Shown: one piece after another, positions 24,114 through 25,774 of the stretch | Numbering within the stretch: position 1 is the stretch's first letter | How the letters are laid out: every line of letters begins with the position of its first letter | Assembly: GCA_013349725.1 (NCBI GenBank) | Contig: DUZB01000004.1 | Location: 5 to 25,778 of the forward strand | DNA: 25,774 bases | Direction of reading: 5' to 3' | Source of the DNA: Deltaproteobacteria bacterium | GTDB lineage: Bacteria > Desulfobacterota > DSM-4660 > Desulfatiglandales > Desulfatiglandaceae | Position numbers and translations under genes: made by a program | The notes under the pieces: generated by a model | Databases searched by the model: none | Seen by the model: only the letters and a program-made list of their open reading frames with translations | Told to the model about the DNA's origin: nothing

Positions 24114-24218
24114 GCGCACAACCAGCAGCTCCGCAACTTCGGTTACAGGATTCCAAAGCGGTTATGGTTGGTTTCAAGCAGATACGATCATGATATCATC
24201 ACTTTGTAAGCTATTAAA

Positions 24219-24248
24219 GAAAAGCTTGTTGAACCGTGTAAGCTTTTC
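24219..24248 (-). terminator. Possible terminator hairpin after the NusG paralog
   Basis: In the transcribed direction GAAAAGCTT pairs with AAGCTTTTC across a 12-nt loop, starting 1 nt after the stop codon, and is followed by TTTAATAG. The stem is 9 bp but AT-rich and the U-run is short, so termination would be partial at best. Confidence 0.4.
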
Positions 24249-24249
24249 A

Positions 24250-24786
24250 TTATATCTGTACTTTTTCGAGAGCCCAGTCCTCGATTTCAACTTCCAGAGA
24301 GCGTTGCAGAAGCTCAAGGCTAACCACTACTTTGTTCTTGGATTTGTGCCGCAGATAAATTCCTATCAGTCCTTTAAGGGGTCCTTCCATAATCATAACC
24401 TGGTACCCTTCCGCCATATAAGAACGATTCTGGACTGTTCGGTCGGTTCCGTGAAGGATCATCAGCGACGAGATTTCATCATCATTGGCGGGAATGGGTT
24501 TTCCCTTGAAAGCCACCATTCGAACAACCCCGATAGTCTGGATGATGTGATAATATTCTTCTGCCTCAAGTTGAGAACGAACAAAAACATACCCTGGAAT
24601 CATAGGCACCAGTATTTTTTTTCGCCGATCTTTTCTTCTGCTCCAGACCTCAATGCGCGGCAGGAAGGTTTCAAGAGATTTGAGACAGAGTTGATCGTGG
24701 ACCTTCTGTTCAAAACGACTTCTGGTATGGAGCGCATACCATTTTTTACATTGTTCCTCGTCCATTATTCCTTGTTCTATTGTCAT
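24250..24786 (-). CDS. NusG/RfaH-like transcription elongation factor (UpxY type)
   Basis: The 178-residue protein has the NusG N-terminal domain (KKWYALHTRSRFEQKVHDQL, then EVWSRRKDRRKKILVPMIPGYVFVR, TIGVVRMVAFKGKP) and a C-terminal KOW domain (GYQVMIMEGPLKGLIGIYLRH, KNKVVVSLELLQRSLEVEI). The spacing and Lys/Arg-rich loop before VPMIPGYVFV mark it as a specialised paralog rather than housekeeping NusG, which sits beside secE and ribosomal genes. Such paralogs prevent early termination in long capsule or exopolysaccharide operons. ATG at 24786 has no clear ribosome site; ATG at 24765 (MDEEQCKKW) has AAGGA 3 nt upstream and is a fair alternative. Confidence 0.9.
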   Translation of the reverse strand: MTIEQGIMDEEQCKKWYALHTRSRFEQKVHDQLCLKSLETFLPRIEVWSRRKDRRKKILVPMIPGYVFVRSQLEAEEYYHIIQTIGVVRMVAFKGKPIPANDDEISSLMILHGTDRTVQNRSYMAEGYQVMIMEGPLKGLIGIYLRHKSKNKVVVSLELLQRSLEVEIEDWALEKVQI

Positions 24787-24850
24787 GTTTTCGAACTATT
24801 GCTGTCTGTATTTAAAATTTCGGCCCTATGTGTTGGCGTTGTTTCCATTA

Positions 24851-24901
24851 ATCCAAAATCCAAAACCCAAAATCGTGTCCGAATCACGCCAAGGCGTGAT
24901 T
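24851..24901. repeat. CCAAAATC-type repeats next to an inverted repeat
   Basis: 24851-24874 is a near-tandem run of ATCCAAAA/CCCAAAA units. 24882-24901 (AATCACGCC-AA-GGCGTGATT) is a perfect inverted repeat with a 2-base centre, beginning 12 nt after the stop of the winged-helix gene in the transcribed direction. The two lie together in the 127-bp gap before the NusG paralog. The gap also looks unlike coding sequence. It could be a dispersed intergenic element; the hairpin lacks a U-run. Confidence 0.5.
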
Positions 24902-24913
24902 TCCGTTCAGGCA

Positions 24914-25492
24914 CTAAAGAGTCGCTATTTTATCGATATTGATCCCTTTATCTATAAGATATTGCCTGTCCATTTCCATATTGTTCAGCCTCATCAGCAA
25001 GACAGCGTCCCAATCATTTCCAGCCAAACGTTCCGTTCCTTCAATTCTGTGTTCGAAAAAGCTTTTTCCAAAGCGCGTTTCATCAACTACCCCTACCAGT
25101 TTGATATCTGTAAGCAGCATATAAAGATAGGCAAGTTCCGCTGTTTCCCCGGCCCCAAAAAAAATAACGGAATGAATGCTGTTTTTTTTCATCTCGTAAA
25201 ATCTCTTTACCAGCAGTCTTTTGATTTCCTTGTGGAAATGACTGGAATAGCGGAAATATTCGAGCGTAAGAATCCCTTTTTTTGTCACTCCTTCAGGCGT
25301 CAGGCCGTATTGCAGCCTGTTTTTTGAAATGGTTGTAACGGTAAAATATCCCCTGTTTATAAGTCTTTTGATAAAAGTATTCACCAAACCGAGCGACAGG
25401 TTAAGACGACGCGATAACTCGCGTTGGCTCGAATTCCCTTCCCTGTCGATTTCGCCCATCAAACGGAGCATATGAATGTCTTCATTATTCAT
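24914..25492 (-). CDS. Winged-helix regulator with C-terminal Rossmann-like domain
   Basis: With the chosen start the protein has 192 residues. Residues about 5-65 form a MarR-like winged helix (REGNSSQRELSRRLNLSLGLVNTFIKRLINRGYFTV followed by LTPEGVTKKG). A linker with a likely helix follows (about 78-104). From about 106 a Rossmann-like beta-alpha unit appears, SVIFFGAGETAELAYLYM, then KLVGVVDETRFGKSFFEH, close in pattern to the N-terminal domain of PglD-type sugar acetyltransferases. ATG at 25492 is chosen because the wing starts there; a TTG at 25561 and an ATG at 25546 extend the frame but have no ribosome site. I infer a transcription regulator that senses a sugar nucleotide or other small ligand. 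Confidence 0.8.
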   Translation of the reverse strand: MNNEDIHMLRLMGEIDREGNSSQRELSRRLNLSLGLVNTFIKRLINRGYFTVTTISKNRLQYGLTPEGVTKKGILTLEYFRYSSHFHKEIKRLLVKRFYEMKKNSIHSVIFFGAGETAELAYLYMLLTDIKLVGVVDETRFGKSFFEHRIEGTERLAGNDWDAVLLMRLNNMEMDRQYLIDKGINIDKIATL

Positions 25493-25559
25493 TCTGACCC
25501 AATTACACGCAATTTCAGCCTGGCCACTCTCGGTAAACAACACCATGAAAATGAAGGCC

Positions 25560-25588
25560 AATGTTCAATATTTGAACGTTTTTGTCAA
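25560..25588 (-). promoter_or_regulatory. Possible promoter of the winged-helix gene
   Basis: On the minus strand TTGACA (25583-25588) is a perfect -35. With a 17-bp spacer the -10 would be AACATT (25560-25565), which matches only 3 of 6 positions. The symmetrical operator lies between the two. Confidence 0.35.
25563..25577. promoter_or_regulatory. Symmetrical operator candidate GTTCAA-TAT-TTGAAC
   Basis: A perfect 6-3-6 inverted repeat lies about 70 bp upstream of the chosen winged-helix start, within its candidate promoter and 18 bp from the -35 of the divergent promoter. Its size and position fit a dimeric winged-helix protein controlling its own gene. The binding protein is inferred. Confidence 0.55.
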
Positions 25589-25595
25589 GGATAAT

Positions 25596-25624
25596 TTGAC
25601 ATTTGTCCATTCGATCTTTATGAT
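25596..25624 (+). promoter_or_regulatory. Sigma-70 promoter for the DUF6485 gene
   Basis: TTGACA (25596-25601), a 17-bp spacer, and TATGAT (25619-25624) make a near-consensus promoter. Transcription would start near 25631, leaving a leader of about 73 nt before the ATG at 25704. Confidence 0.7.
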
Positions 25625-25703
25625 TTCCTCCTTTTTAATGACCTTCGTGCTAACCGGTTTTATGATTATCAAAATGGGATTTTGAAGAAGGAGTTATTTG
25701 TTC

Positions 25704-25774
25704 ATGGAATGTAATCGTGAAAGGAATCTGAAGAGGTGTAACTGTTCCTATGAACCCTGCGCTAAAAAAGGGAT
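25704..25774 (+). CDS. DUF6485-type small Cys-rich protein (5' part, runs off the window)
   Basis: The ATG at 25704 follows a GAAGGAG ribosome site about 10 nt upstream, and the frame stays open to the window's edge (23 codons). The start reads MECNRERNLKRCNCSYEPC and then AKKG. The Cys pattern C-x8-C-x-C-x4-C matches the beginning of the small DUF6485 proteins found in anaerobic bacteria, which continue with further Cys residues and are thought to bind metal. The function is unknown. It is divergent from the winged-helix gene and has its own strong promoter. Only the first part is visible, so the identification rests on this pattern. Confidence 0.75.
   Translation, partial: MECNRERNLKRCNCSYEPCAKKG

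Noticed and set aside
24100..24942. Plus-strand open frame of 280 codons
   Set aside because: It is antisense to the NusG paralog and runs through the repeat-containing gap; no recognisable domain and Phe/Ser-rich composition.
1..25774. CRISPR arrays, tRNA or rRNA genes, insertion sequences and phage genes
   Set aside because: No regularly spaced repeats, no cloverleaf-like sequences and no transposase- or integrase-like frames were seen.

Overview
The window is an almost entirely protein-coding stretch, mostly on the minus strand. It looks like the chromosome of a Gram-negative anaerobe of the deltaproteobacterial (Desulfobacterota) kind. The support for that is an outer-membrane receptor and a type II secretion operon in the order E-F-G-H-I-J-K-L-M-C-D, a small Cys-rich DUF6485 protein, and generally delta-like protein sequences. 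The taxon is an inference; there is no rRNA or tRNA in the window.

Layout. 1-870 (+): the tail of an unidentified protein, then plsY. 860-2472 (-): parB and parA, with a perfect parS site inside a 30-bp palindrome just upstream (2589-2618). 2788-3219 (+): a small exported MORN-repeat protein. 3200-5545 (-): a three-gene glycosylation group (GT2, DUF2304 membrane protein, GT4). 5675-11528 (-): a four-gene sensory/uptake cassette transcribed as PF04392-type periplasmic binding protein, histidine kinase, NtrC-type regulator, TonB-dependent receptor. 11646-23075 (-): the type II secretion operon, gspE to gspD. 23056-24015 (-): a nucleotide-sugar epimerase whose end overlaps the start of gspE. 24250-25492 (-): a NusG/RfaH-like elongation factor and a winged-helix protein with a Rossmann-like domain. 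25704-end (+): the start of a DUF6485 gene, divergent from the winged-helix gene.

How the parts may work together. ParA, ParB and parS form a chromosome-segregation module. The secretion operon carries the assembly ATPase, platform, five pseudopilins, the L/M/C inner-membrane assembly and the secretin; no prepilin peptidase or GspN lies in the window. Its L, M and C proteins look like type IV pilus PilM-PilN, PilO and PilP-like parts. The binding protein, kinase, regulator and receptor overlap or sit close enough to be one operon, suggesting that a periplasmic ligand controls an outer-membrane uptake step. The winged-helix protein, NusG paralog and epimerase resemble the regulatory front end of an exopolysaccharide locus.

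The points most worth a second look are: the kinase/receptor cassette; the wHTH-Rossmann protein with a symmetrical operator in its divergent promoter; the hairpin-rich leader between the NusG paralog and the epimerase; a 17-bp stem between gspM and gspC whose only imperfect pairs are G-U wobbles on the transcribed strand; and the extended parS palindrome. Everything comes from reading the sequence; no database search was run.
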